From the NCBI GenBank assembly GCA_900543525.1, contig UQRS01000023.1, forward strand, positions 1-27,655: 27,655 nucleotides of DNA, given 5' to 3'. Each line of letters opens with the position of its first letter. Position 1 is the stretch's first letter. Made by a program: the position numbers and the translations under genes. Positions 15,970 to 22,591 of the stretch are shown here, in pieces. The stretch is from an uncultured Oscillospiraceae bacterium. GTDB taxonomy: Bacteria; Bacillota; Clostridia; Oscillospirales; Acutalibacteraceae. Under the pieces are notes generated by a model. It was not told the origin of the DNA. It did no database searches and was given only the letters and a program-made list of their open reading frames with translations.

Positions 15970-16957
15970 CCGGCAGTGCTCCTCCCACGGACGAGGGGTT
16001 GGCGTCAAACAGAACCTGCAGATTTGCCTTGGCAACCTGCTCCATCTCATTCCCGGTTAAGAAGACGATGTTGCAGTTCGGAATCGCCTTTTTCGCCAGA
16101 GCCGCCTTGGCCATAATGCCGTACTGTTCGATCAGAGCCGAAGCTTCGTCCAGGTTTTCATTTACATAGGTAACCGACCGGCCATACTCCGCAAGGAAGT
16201 TGTTGACCGCGTCCGCATTCTCCTCCACAAACGCCTTGCGGGCGATGATGCAGCCCTGCGCCAGCTTGCTGTCGCTGATCTTCTCCCACTCCTTGGTCAG
16301 ATCAAGCGCGATGCGCAGACCCTGCTGACTCTGCGCCAGGGCGGCGGTAACGTTCGGCTCGGGCAGAACGGCGATCGCCGCATCTCCCGAAGCGGCCAGC
16401 GTCGCCAGCTCGCTGTGCTCGGTCTTATACTCGATGGTCACATCGTTTGCCGGGTCAATGCCGTTCTTCTCCAGCACATAGTTCAGGATGTACTCTGGCG
16501 TCGAGCCCTGCCCGGTGGCATAGATTGTCTTGCCCTTCAGATCCGCAACGCTCTGGATCGAGTCGCCGTTCTCCAGCACATACAAAACGCCGAGCGTGTT
16601 GACCGCCAGAATCTCGATCTCGCCGCCGGTTTTCTTGTACAGCGTGGAGGCGAGGTTGATCGGGCAGGCCGCGATGTCGGCGCTGCCGGAGGAAATCGCC
16701 GCCACAATCTCATCCGGAGCGGAGGAGAGGGTGAATTTATAGTTGTTCGCGGCCGTTCCCGCGTCGGCGTCGGCCATCAGCTTGGTCATGCCCATGCCGG
16801 TCGGCCCCTTGAGGGTGAATACATTCATATCCACCGCCGCCGCAGTCGAAGAGGTGCTCTCCGGCTCGGAGGAGGTGCTGCCGCCCTTCTCCCCGCAGGA
16901 GGCAAGGCTGAGCAGCATCAGCAGCGCCATAACCAGCGCAATTCCTTTTTTCATCAT
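15935..16957 (-). CDS. ABC transporter substrate-binding lipoprotein (NMT1/SsuA-like)
   Basis: The 340-residue product has a lipoprotein signal with L-A-S-C (Cys21), then a Ser/Thr/Glu-rich spacer. The mature part is an NMT1/THI5/SsuA-type periplasmic-binding fold, with S-G-S-A-D-I-A-A-C-P in lobe 1 and L-K-G-K-T-I-Y-A-T-G-Q-G-S-T-P-E-Y at the ligand hinge. It delivers the substrate to the fused permease-ATPase encoded next. Two adjacent ATG codons (16957 and 16954) are possible; the first has AAAGGA 11 bases away. The substrate cannot be read from the sequence. It is divergent from a Crp/Fnr regulator that may control it. Confidence 0.92.
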   Translation of the reverse strand: MMKKGIALVMALLMLLSLASCGEKGGSTSSEPESTSSTAAAVDMNVFTLKGPTGMGMTKLMADADAGTAANNYKFTLSSAPDEIVAAISSGSADIAACPINLASTLYKKTGGEIEILAVNTLGVLYVLENGDSIQSVADLKGKTIYATGQGSTPEYILNYVLEKNGIDPANDVTIEYKTEHSELATLAASGDAAIAVLPEPNVTAALAQSQQGLRIALDLTKEWEKISDSKLAQGCIIARKAFVEENADAVNNFLAEYGRSVTYVNENLDEASALIEQYGIMAKAALAKKAIPNCNIVFLTGNEMEQVAKANLQVLFDANPSSVGGALPDDGFYYKGYKG

Positions 16958-16984
16958 TTCGCAATCATTCCTTTCCAGATATAA

Positions 16985-17006
16985 GGCAGGCGCCAAACAG
17001 CCTGCC
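16985..17006 (-). other. Leader hairpin before the binding-protein gene
   Basis: GGCAGGC and GCCTGCC form a perfect 7-bp stem with an 8-base loop, 28 bases before the start codon. No T-run follows, so it is more likely an mRNA stability element than a terminator. Confidence 0.4.
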
Positions 17007-17054
17007 CGCCCGCCTTCGAACGGCAAAAACAGATGATTTTTAAAAAAGCCGCCC

Positions 17055-17083
17055 TTGACGGGATTTTTTTATTATAGTATACT
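17055..17083 (+). promoter_or_regulatory. Promoter of the Crp/Fnr gene
   Basis: TTGACG (17055-17060), 17 bp, TATACT (17078-17083) is close to consensus. Transcription would start near 17090, with the palindrome at 17098-17111 just inside the transcript. Confidence 0.8.
17071..17076 (-). promoter_or_regulatory. -10 of the divergent ABC operon promoter
   Basis: On the minus strand these bases read TATAAT. The -35 region (17094-17099) has no consensus match, as expected for an activator-dependent promoter. The start site would be near 17064, so the palindrome at 17098-17111 is centred about 41 bases upstream. Confidence 0.5.
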
Positions 17084-17097
17084 GGTCAGAAAAGAAC

Positions 17098-17111
17098 GTT
17101 GCCACAGCAAC
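17098..17111. promoter_or_regulatory. FNR/CRP-type palindrome GTTGC-N4-GCAAC
   Basis: The two 5-base half sites with a 4-base spacer have the architecture of FNR boxes (TTGAT-N4-ATCAA). The site lies near -41 of the ABC operon, the class II activation position, and near +15 of the Crp/Fnr gene, where binding would repress. The neighbour at 17128 is the obvious candidate to bind it. Confidence 0.55.
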
Positions 17112-17127
17112 AAAAGAAGGGTTTTCT

Positions 17128-17844
17128 ATGCAATCGGAAAGCAAAAACAGGGTGCTCGAACCCTACTACCCGCTGCTGCGCCGCGCCACCCTCTTCCGGG
17201 ATATGGAGGAGGGGGAGATCGCCCGGCTGTGCCGCTGCCTTCAGTGCTATGTGCAGGATTTTGAAAAGGGAGAATATCTCTTTCTGGCCGAGGCGAAAAT
17301 CACAGCCGCCGGCATCCTGCTGGAGGGGCGCACCTGCGCCGAAAGCCTGCACCTGAGCGGCGAGCAAAGTATTGTGCAGACCTTCTCCCCCGGGGAGATG
17401 TTCGGCGACCTTCTGATGTCGGGCGGCTCTCCCGGCAGCCCGGTCAGCATGCGCGCCGCCGAAGGCTGCCGGGTGCTTTACCTCCCCTTTGACCGGATTA
17501 TGGACGGCTGTGCCGAAAACTGCGCCGCCCACCGGCGGCTCCGGGTCAATCTGCTGACCGAAATCTCGGGAAAATTTTTCCGCCTCAACCGCAAAATCCG
17601 CTATCTCTCCAACCGATCCATGCGGGGACGGATTGCGGAATTTTTGCTCGACTGCATGTCCGATGCCGGCAGCCGCACCTTCAACACCGCCCTGTCGAGG
17701 GAGGAGCTGGCCGCCCTGCTCGGGGTCAACCGCCCCGCCTTATCAAGGGAGCTGTCGCGGATGCAAAGCGACGGCATCCTCAGCTTTTACAAAAGCAGCT
17801 TTAAAATTGAAAATCCCGACCGGCTCCGGGACTGCTTCCGCTGA
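17128..17844 (+). CDS. Crp/Fnr-family transcription regulator
   Basis: The 238-residue protein has an N-terminal cyclic-nucleotide-like sensor fold (about 15-125) with the turn F-S-P-G-E-M-F-G-D-L (86-95). A long dimer helix and a winged-helix domain with S-R-E-E-L-A-A-L-L-G-V-N-R-P-A-L-S-R (190-207) follow. The recognition helix ends A-L-S-R, like the S-R pair of FNR rather than the R-E-x3-R of CRP. The phosphate-binding Arg-Ser/Thr of cAMP receptors is not evident, so cAMP is an unlikely ligand. Several Cys residues (35, 37, 40, 70, 114, 128, 132) could sense redox, but no classical FNR cluster motif is seen. It ends one base from the convergent DUF6062 gene. Confidence 0.9.
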   Translation: MQSESKNRVLEPYYPLLRRATLFRDMEEGEIARLCRCLQCYVQDFEKGEYLFLAEAKITAAGILLEGRTCAESLHLSGEQSIVQTFSPGEMFGDLLMSGGSPGSPVSMRAAEGCRVLYLPFDRIMDGCAENCAAHRRLRVNLLTEISGKFFRLNRKIRYLSNRSMRGRIAEFLLDCMSDAGSRTFNTALSREELAALLGVNRPALSRELSRMQSDGILSFYKSSFKIENPDRLRDCFR

Positions 17845-17845
17845 G

Positions 17846-18538
17846 CTATTCCGGCTTTTCGGAGGTTAAAAACCCGATTGCCCGCTCGACCGCGTCGCGG
17901 GCGTCGCCCCAGTCGGCCTTCTCCCCGCTGTTGCGGTAGTCATACATGCTGCAATATTTCCGCATGTCCGAAAGAAGGGCTTCCAGCTCTTCCGACACGG
18001 CGGCCGAAAGGGTCCTTTCAAAATCGGCGTAAAATTTACCCATCTGCTTTTTATCGGCCGCCCGGAGCAGCGCCGCGTAGTGGGGGAGGCAAAAGGTCCG
18101 CTGCATATCAAACAGGCGGCGGAAATCCCCCTCCTCGGCATACAGGCGGCAGACAGTGGCCAGCATGCGCTCCGTACCCCAGTTGATCTTCCGGCAGAGG
18201 AAGCAGTCGTCGGCGACTGCGGCGGCCTGCGACCCCTTTTTGGCCGGGTTGGAAAACAGCCCCTGCTTAGCTACAATATCCTCCCGGATGTGCTGCAAAT
18301 GGGTTTCCAGCATCAGCGCAAGAGAGAGCCGCCCCCGCCGTCCCATCATTTTTTCAAGATGCCGGGGGCAGAATCCGGCCTCATTGGTAGTTTGCCGCAC
18401 GTCCGGCTCCATCATGGCCGGCCCCATAATATAATCCAGAAGCCGCTCCTCCACCCGGTCGTGCATACGGCAGATCGGGCAGCCGTCGGCCTCCTCAAAA
18501 ACCTCGCTGACCGGGATGGTGCAAATGTCGTCCCGCAT
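17846..18538 (-). CDS. DUF6062 family protein, Cys-rich
   Basis: The 230-residue protein has two similar halves. The first has C-P-I-C (about 20-23) and later F-C-P-R-H-L-E. The second has C-F-L-C and later F-C-L-P-H-Y. Each half thus pairs a C-x2-C with a C-x2-H, a likely zinc or metal site. The family is found in Clostridia and has no established function. I chose ATG 18538, where AAAGGAGG lies 7 bases upstream; a GTG start at 18562 would precede that site. It is convergent with the Crp/Fnr gene with no terminator between them, so the two transcripts probably overlap. Confidence 0.85.
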   Translation of the reverse strand: MRDDICTIPVSEVFEEADGCPICRMHDRVEERLLDYIMGPAMMEPDVRQTTNEAGFCPRHLEKMMGRRGRLSLALMLETHLQHIREDIVAKQGLFSNPAKKGSQAAAVADDCFLCRKINWGTERMLATVCRLYAEEGDFRRLFDMQRTFCLPHYAALLRAADKKQMGKFYADFERTLSAAVSEELEALLSDMRKYCSMYDYRNSGEKADWGDARDAVERAIGFLTSEKPE

Positions 18539-18552
18539 ATGGCGTCCTCCTT

Positions 18553-18585
18553 TTATCCGCACGGGCTATCCGCTTTTGTGGATAA
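18553..18585. promoter_or_regulatory. Pair of DnaA-box-like sites
   Basis: TGTGGATAA (18577-18585) is the reverse complement of the perfect DnaA box TTATCCACA, and TTATCCGCA (18553-18561) is one base off on the other strand. They lie just before the DUF6062 ribosome site. Two sites may be chance; no AT-rich unwinding element is nearby. Confidence 0.3.
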
Positions 18586-18665
18586 CCGTTAACCGACTTT
18601 AAGCATACCACATTTTTTGAAAATAGAAAAGTCTGCATTTGTTAAAAAAAGAGAGGTCCTTCAAA

Positions 18666-19508
18666 ATGTCCGCCAAAGCTTTAAAAATCCGGGAGGAGGG
18701 GGAGAATCTCCTCCTTTTTCCGATAGAGCATTTTTCGCTGGCCGATACCCTGGACTGCGGCCAGTGCTTTCGCTTTTCGCCCCTGCCGGACGGCCGGTGG
18801 GAGGGGATTGCTCACGGCCGCCTGCTCCGCCTTGGGATAAGCGGCGACCGCCTGACCCTCTATCAGACGACGCGAACCGAGTTTGAAGCCGTCTGGCGGC
18901 GGTATTTCGACCTCGACCGGGATTATGCGGCCGTCCTCGCCGCTCTGGAGGGGGACCCTATACTTCAAAAAGCCGGGCAGTACGCCGGCGGCATACGCCT
19001 TTTGCAGCAGGATATGTGGGAGGCGCTCTGCTCCTTCATCCTTTCCCAAAACAACAATATCCCCAGGATCAAGGGGATCATCGCCCGCCTTTGCCAAGCT
19101 TTCGGCGACCCGATCGAGGGCGGGTACGCCTTTCCGCCGGCCGAGCGCCTCGCCCCCCTCACGGTCGAGGCGCTCGAACCCCTGCGCAGCGGCTTTCGGG
19201 CGAAATACGTCCTTGACGCGGCAAGGAAGGTCGCGGACGGCAGGGTGAATCTTGCAGCCTGCCGTACCCTCCCTCTGCCAAAGGCGCGGGAGATGCTGAT
19301 GCAGATTAACGGCGTAGGGCCGAAGGTGGCCGACTGCGCCCTGCTGTTCGGCGCAGGGCGGATCGAGTGCTTTCCCGAGGACGTCTGGATCAAGCGGGTC
19401 ATGCGGGAGCGGTTCGGCGGGCGGCTGCCCGACTGCGCCGTTCCGTATGCCGGGATTGTGCAGCAGTATCTTTTTCACTATGCCCGCACGGGAGATGGGC
19501 TTAAATAA
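18666..19508 (+). CDS. Ogg-type 8-oxoguanine DNA glycosylase/lyase
   Basis: The 280-residue enzyme belongs to the HhH-GPD superfamily that removes 8-oxoguanine and cuts the abasic site. D-C-G-Q-C-F-R-F (30-37) is the Ogg N-terminal signature. The helix-hairpin-helix I-N-G-V-G-P-K-V-A-D-C (214-224) contains the catalytic Lys220, as Lys249 in human OGG1, and Asp239 in P-E-D-V-W is the conserved Asp. The length is close to bacterial OGG1 homologues such as that of Clostridium acetobutylicum. ATG 18666 is preceded by GAGAGG at 9 bases. It is divergent from the DUF6062 gene. Confidence 0.92.
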   Translation: MSAKALKIREEGENLLLFPIEHFSLADTLDCGQCFRFSPLPDGRWEGIAHGRLLRLGISGDRLTLYQTTRTEFEAVWRRYFDLDRDYAAVLAALEGDPILQKAGQYAGGIRLLQQDMWEALCSFILSQNNNIPRIKGIIARLCQAFGDPIEGGYAFPPAERLAPLTVEALEPLRSGFRAKYVLDAARKVADGRVNLAACRTLPLPKAREMLMQINGVGPKVADCALLFGAGRIECFPEDVWIKRVMRERFGGRLPDCAVPYAGIVQQYLFHYARTGDGLK

Positions 19509-19573
19509 ACAGGATCTTTTTAATTTCCTGCCGATCCCGTCCGGGCGCCGAACCGGCGGGGAATTGCTGCGAT

Positions 19574-19620
19574 AAAAAAGACAAACCGTCCGGACTTTTG
19601 CGGACGGTTTGTCTTTTTTT
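19574..19620. terminator. Strong bidirectional terminator
   Basis: AAAAAAGACAAACCGTCCG and CGGACGGTTTGTCTTTTTT form a 19-bp stem with a short loop. The T and A runs serve both the glycosylase gene (+) and the PHP gene (-). Confidence 0.95.
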
Positions 19621-19697
19621 GCTTTTTTGATCCATACGCGGCGCAAAGGCCTTATGCTCCGTACATTTCAAAATGCGGGAAGGCGGCCCTTGCGGCC

Positions 19698-20405
19698 TTA
19701 TCCGATTTTAAAGCTGTACTCCTTTATTTCGGACGGATTGATCTCGTTTACGCGCATGTGTATTTCCTTTGCGGTCAGGAGGAATTTTGCAAGATCCCCT
19801 TCGTCCTTTACATCATCCGGGATGTATGTCCCCCCCTCGGGGCGGTAGGTATCTCCATGGAAATCGCAGCCGCAGGTGACGATAAAGCCGCGTTCCTTCT
19901 GCATTTGTATGATTTCCTTTGAATTTGTGTTGCCATACAGCGGATGGCAGTTGATTTCATACCCGTCGCAGTCGGTGTACGGAAGCGGCTGCGTCCCCCC
20001 TCTGAACGGGTGCGCATGGATGACGCATATGCCATTTTTGTGGCACAGCTCGTACAGGGCGCGGCTGTCCAGCAGGTACATCTCTCTGTTCTGCCGTATG
20101 AAATCCGGTGTGGCGCCGTAAAGCAGGATGTGAATTTTGGGGCTGATTTCATATGTAAGCTCGACGCCGAAAATCACTTCGACGCCGATTTTTTCGCCCT
20201 GCGCCTTTGCTTTTTCATACTCGGCGATATATTCTTCCGCAAAAACGGAATAGTCTCGCCCATCGAGATAGCCCTGGGTATAGTGGTTGGTCAGCACAAT
20301 GCCGTCATACCCGACCTCCTTGGCCTTTGATAAAATCTCTTCGGAATTTAAGCGGCAACATCTGCTGATCCCGGACGTGTGACAGTGCAGATCGTAAAAT
20401 TTCAA
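19698..20405 (-). CDS. PHP-domain phosphoesterase
   Basis: The product, about 235 residues, has the metal-binding motifs of the PHP superfamily: Y-D-L-H-C-H-T (His7, His9), L-T-N-H-Y (His41), V-I-H-A-H-P-F-R-G-G and C-D-F-H-G-D near the end. Such proteins hydrolyse phosphate esters with two or three metal ions; the substrate is unknown. I chose TTG 20405, with GAGGG 8 bases upstream. GTG 20414 is the alternative. The frame is open for 340 bases further upstream but there it crosses the promoter, the tRNA fragment and the tRNA terminator. GC content is lower than in neighbouring genes. Confidence 0.85.
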   Translation of the reverse strand: MKFYDLHCHTSGISRCCRLNSEEILSKAKEVGYDGIVLTNHYTQGYLDGRDYSVFAEEYIAEYEKAKAQGEKIGVEVIFGVELTYEISPKIHILLYGATPDFIRQNREMYLLDSRALYELCHKNGICVIHAHPFRGGTQPLPYTDCDGYEINCHPLYGNTNSKEIIQMQKERGFIVTCGCDFHGDTYRPEGGTYIPDDVKDEGDLAKFLLTAKEIHMRVNEINPSEIKEYSFKIG

Positions 20406-20540
20406 TTCATTCACCCTCAGATAATCGTGATAACCGTGATCTTTATTTTGGCCGGCACAGGGCGGCGCAAGCGCTTTTCCGGGAGCGGCACTGCGGTCGT
20501 TTTTCTCGCGCTTTGCCCGCCGCTCTCCGACTTTAAGACA

Positions 20541-20569
20541 AGTATAACAAAAAGCAGAGCGGTTTTCAA
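20541..20569 (-). promoter_or_regulatory. Promoter of the PHP gene
   Basis: On the minus strand TTGAAA (20569-20564), 17 bp, TATACT (20546-20541). The transcript would have a leader of about 130 bases, in which I see no known RNA element. Confidence 0.7.
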
Positions 20570-20621
20570 TACACCAATACACCCGGAGGAAACCTCTTTG
20601 CCGGAACGGACACAAAAAAAT

Positions 20622-20652
20622 CGCCCGGAGGGATTCGAACCCCCTGACCTTC
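20622..20652 (-). pseudogene. Duplicate of the tRNA-Arg 3' end
   Basis: These 31 bases repeat the 3' part of the tRNA-Arg at 20800-20829 on the same strand: 22 identical bases, one inserted base, then 7 more identical. The T arm and the 3' acceptor strand are present, but no 5' half that could pair with it is seen upstream. A T-run follows. It looks like an attachment-site scar left by an integrated element, or a decayed tandem tRNA copy. Confidence 0.65.
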
Positions 20653-20748
20653 GCATCTCGCAAAGCAAGGCTGCCCGCCTCCGACCCACTCTTCATCTTT
20701 TGCGAGGCTGCTCGGAAGGCCGGGTACATGGATACCTCCCGCAACAAA

Positions 20749-20790
20749 CAAAAAAAGAACCGTCTGCAGCAAAACGCTGCAAACGGCTCT
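20749..20790 (-). terminator. Terminator of the tRNA-Arg transcript
   Basis: On the minus strand AGAGCCGTTTGCAGC pairs with GCTGCAGACGGTTCT with one mismatch, followed by a run of T. It starts 5 bases after the encoded CCA. Confidence 0.85.
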
Positions 20791-20794
20791 TTTT

Positions 20795-20871
20795 TGGCCC
20801 GCCCGGAGGGATTCGAACCCCCGACCTTCAGAATCGGAATCTGCTACGCTATCCAGCTGCGCTACGGGCGG
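20795..20871 (-). tRNA. tRNA-Arg, anticodon CCG
   Basis: The 77-base gene folds as a standard cloverleaf. Acceptor CCGCCCG pairs with CGGGCGG, discriminator G and an encoded CCA follow. The D arm has A-G-C-T-G-G, the anticodon loop is T-T-C-C-G-A-T giving CCG, and the T loop is T-T-C-G-A-A-T. The anticodon stem has one mismatch at its top pair (27-43). It reads the CGG codon, which is common in this GC-rich sequence. Confidence 0.95.
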
Positions 20872-20884
20872 TAATACGAGAGAT

Positions 20885-20913
20885 ATTATAGCACTTTGCC
20901 GCGCAGTTGTCAA
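20885..20913 (-). promoter_or_regulatory. Consensus promoter of tRNA-Arg
   Basis: On the minus strand TTGACA, 17 bp, TATAAT with an extending TGC. It lies 14 bases before the mature 5' end. Confidence 0.9.
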
Positions 20914-20961
20914 ATTAAATTCCCGGCAGAACGAAAAAAATTTTGCTCTTTCAAAAAACGG

Positions 20962-20990
20962 TTGACACCATCCGCCTGTCCGCTTATAAT
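20962..20990 (+). promoter_or_regulatory. Consensus promoter of the riboswitch leader
   Basis: TTGACA (20962-20967), 17 bp, TATAAT (20985-20990), perfect in both hexamers. Transcription should begin near 20997. Confidence 0.92.
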
Positions 20991-20996
20991 TAGAGA

Positions 20997-21150
20997 GGCA
21001 ATTTTGGGGGAGTAGTCAGCATAGAGTATGCGGTTAAATCAACATCCTGTCGTTTTCTGCCGGCTCTGGCGGAAAACTTCTGGTTTAACATGAAATGACA
21101 AGACCTGTATTTCGCCCGCAAGGGGCGGAGTATCGGTCTTGCTTTTTTTT
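20997..21150 (+). ncRNA. Probable yybP-ykoY (manganese) riboswitch
   Basis: The leader contains the sequence marks I associate with the yybP-ykoY class: GGGGAGTAG (21007-21015), TCAACAT (21039-21045) and GACAAGACC (21097-21105) in that order. Between them are stems GCATA/TATGC, GTTAAA/TTTAAC and GTTTTC..GCC/GGC..GAAAAC. The last motif is also the 5' arm of the terminator, so ligand binding in P1 would exclude termination and switch the genes on. That is the known logic of Mn2+-sensing members. P1 itself looks weak by eye. The downstream genes are not the usual MntP, TerC or P-type ATPase. Confidence 0.7.
21099..21150 (+). terminator. Riboswitch terminator
   Basis: CAAGACC and GGTCTTG close a long stem, with CGCCC/GGGCG around loop GCAA, then C and eight T. 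It lies 61 bases before the oadB-like gene. Confidence 0.92.
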
Positions 21151-21210
21151 GCAGCAAAGATTTCGGCCGCCCTGCTCCTTCGGGTATACTGATTATCGAG
21201 GAGGATTTTT

Positions 21211-22338
21211 ATGGAGTTTTTGTACGCAAGCTTTTTGGCGCTGACCTGGCAGCAGGTGGTTATGTACCTTGTGGGCGGGCTGCTGATCTACCTCGCCATA
21301 TGCAGGGATTTTGAGCCGGCGCTGCTGCTGCCGATGGGCTTCGGCGCGATTCTGGTCAACCTCCCCTTTTCGGGCGTGATCGACCAGTTCATGGCCGGAG
21401 CGGGAAAGACCAACGGCATCATCCAGTGGCTGTTTGAGGTCGGGATCGAGGCGTCGGAGGCCATGCCCATCCTTTTGTTTATCGGCATCGGTGCGATGAT
21501 CGACTTCGGCCCGCTGCTGGCGCGTCCCAAGATGTTCCTGTTCGGAGCGGCGGCGCAGTTCGGTATTTTTGCGGCCATCGTGATCGCGGTGCTGCTCGGC
21601 TTCGATCTGAAGGACGCGGCCTCGATCGGCATGATCGGCGCGGCGGACGGCCCGACCTCCATCCTGGTGTCGCAGGTGCTCGGCTCAAGCTATGTCGGGC
21701 CGATCGCGGTGGTGGCCTACTCCTATATGGCGCTGGTACCGATTATCCAGCCGGTCGTGATCAAGACCATCACGACCAAGAAGGAGCGCCTGATCCGCAT
21801 GGAGCACACCTCCAAGGTGATTTCCAAGCGGACCCGGATTCTCTTCCCGATTATCGTGACCATTGTTGCGGGGCTGGTTGCGCCGATGTCGGTTTCGCTG
21901 GTCGGTTCGCTGATGTTCGGCAACCTGATCCGGGAGTGCGGCGTGCTGAACCGCCTCTCCCAGACGGCGCAGAATGAGTTCTCCAACATCATTACGCTTC
22001 TGCTGGGGCTGACCATCTCCTTCAGCATGCGGGCGGAGCAGTTTGTCCGGCTGGAGACCATTTATATCATGATTCTCGGCCTGGTCGCCTTTATTTTCGA
22101 CACCATCGGCGGCGTGCTTTTCGCAAAGCTGCTCAACCTTTTCTCGAAGAACAAGATCAACCCCATGATCGGTGCGGCCGGCATTTCGGCCTTCCCCATG
22201 GCGGCGCGGGTGGTACAGAAGCTCTCGCTGTCGGAGGATAAGACCAACCATCTGCTGATGGAGGCGGTTGGCGCCAACGTGTCCGGTCAGATCGCCTCGG
22301 TCGTGGCCGGCGGCGTGATTCTTGGATTCTTCTCATAA
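21211..22338 (+). CDS. Na+-translocating decarboxylase beta subunit (OadB/GcdB-like)
   Basis: The 375-residue membrane protein has about ten hydrophobic segments and fits the beta subunit of sodium-pumping decarboxylases (oxaloacetate, glutaconyl-CoA, methylmalonyl-CoA). The most conserved element, G-A-A-D-G-P-T-S-I (143-151), carries the Asp146 that in OadB takes part in Na+ movement. F-S-M-R-A-E-Q-F and the C-terminal G-A-N-V-S-G-Q-I-A-S are also present. Length is usual. In the known complex it needs a carboxyltransferase alpha subunit and a biotin carrier; neither is in the window. A gamma-like gene follows. Expression is under the leader riboswitch. ATG 21211 has GAGGAGG close upstream. 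Confidence 0.93.
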   Translation: MEFLYASFLALTWQQVVMYLVGGLLIYLAICRDFEPALLLPMGFGAILVNLPFSGVIDQFMAGAGKTNGIIQWLFEVGIEASEAMPILLFIGIGAMIDFGPLLARPKMFLFGAAAQFGIFAAIVIAVLLGFDLKDAASIGMIGAADGPTSILVSQVLGSSYVGPIAVVAYSYMALVPIIQPVVIKTITTKKERLIRMEHTSKVISKRTRILFPIIVTIVAGLVAPMSVSLVGSLMFGNLIRECGVLNRLSQTAQNEFSNIITLLLGLTISFSMRAEQFVRLETIYIMILGLVAFIFDTIGGVLFAKLLNLFSKNKINPMIGAAGISAFPMAARVVQKLSLSEDKTNHLLMEAVGANVSGQIASVVAGGVILGFFS

Positions 22339-22357
22339 ACCAAAGGAGGAAACGATA

Positions 22358-22507
22358 ATGTCTGAAACCTTGAAACAGGCCTTTCTGATTATGGGGCAGG
22401 GCATGGGCGGCATCATGGCGGTTATTCTTCTGCTGACCCTGATTGTGTATATTTTCTCAAAGCTGGACGCCGCCTCGCAGAAAAAAGAAACCGAAAAGAA
22501 ATCGTAA
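22358..22507 (+). CDS. Small OadG-like (gamma) membrane subunit
   Basis: The 49-residue protein has one membrane helix (about residues 16-34, M-G-G-I-M-A-V-I-L-L-L-T-L) and a Lys/Glu-rich cytoplasmic tail ending K-K-S. This is the layout of OadG gamma subunits that anchor the decarboxylase complex, though it is shorter than most. Identity is low by nature, so the call leans on its position 19 bases after the beta gene. AAAGGAGG precedes ATG 22358. Confidence 0.75.
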   Translation: MSETLKQAFLIMGQGMGGIMAVILLLTLIVYIFSKLDAASQKKETEKKS

Positions 22508-22519
22508 AATTTTTGCTCT

Positions 22520-22555
22520 GTTGCCCGGCTTCGGGCAACCGGGGGCTGTTTTCTC
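22520..22555 (+). terminator. Hairpin with weak T-rich tail
   Basis: GTTGCCCG and CGGGCAAC form a perfect 8-bp stem with loop GCTT, but the tail is broken by G and C. It may be a partial terminator that allows some read-through into the next gene. Confidence 0.5.
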
Positions 22556-22591
22556 TCTGAATACAAAACGGCTTTGTAAGGAGAGATGGAT

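Noticed and set aside
20621..20740. A second complete tRNA next to tRNA-Arg
   Set aside because: Only the T arm and the 3' acceptor strand are present. No 5' strand complementary to CGGGCG occurs within 120 bases upstream on that strand.
20406..20747. N-terminal extension of the PHP protein by over 100 residues
   Set aside because: The extension crosses the gene's own promoter, the tRNA fragment and the tRNA terminator. The translated tRNA piece (V-R-G-F-E-S-L-R) is a known annotation artefact.
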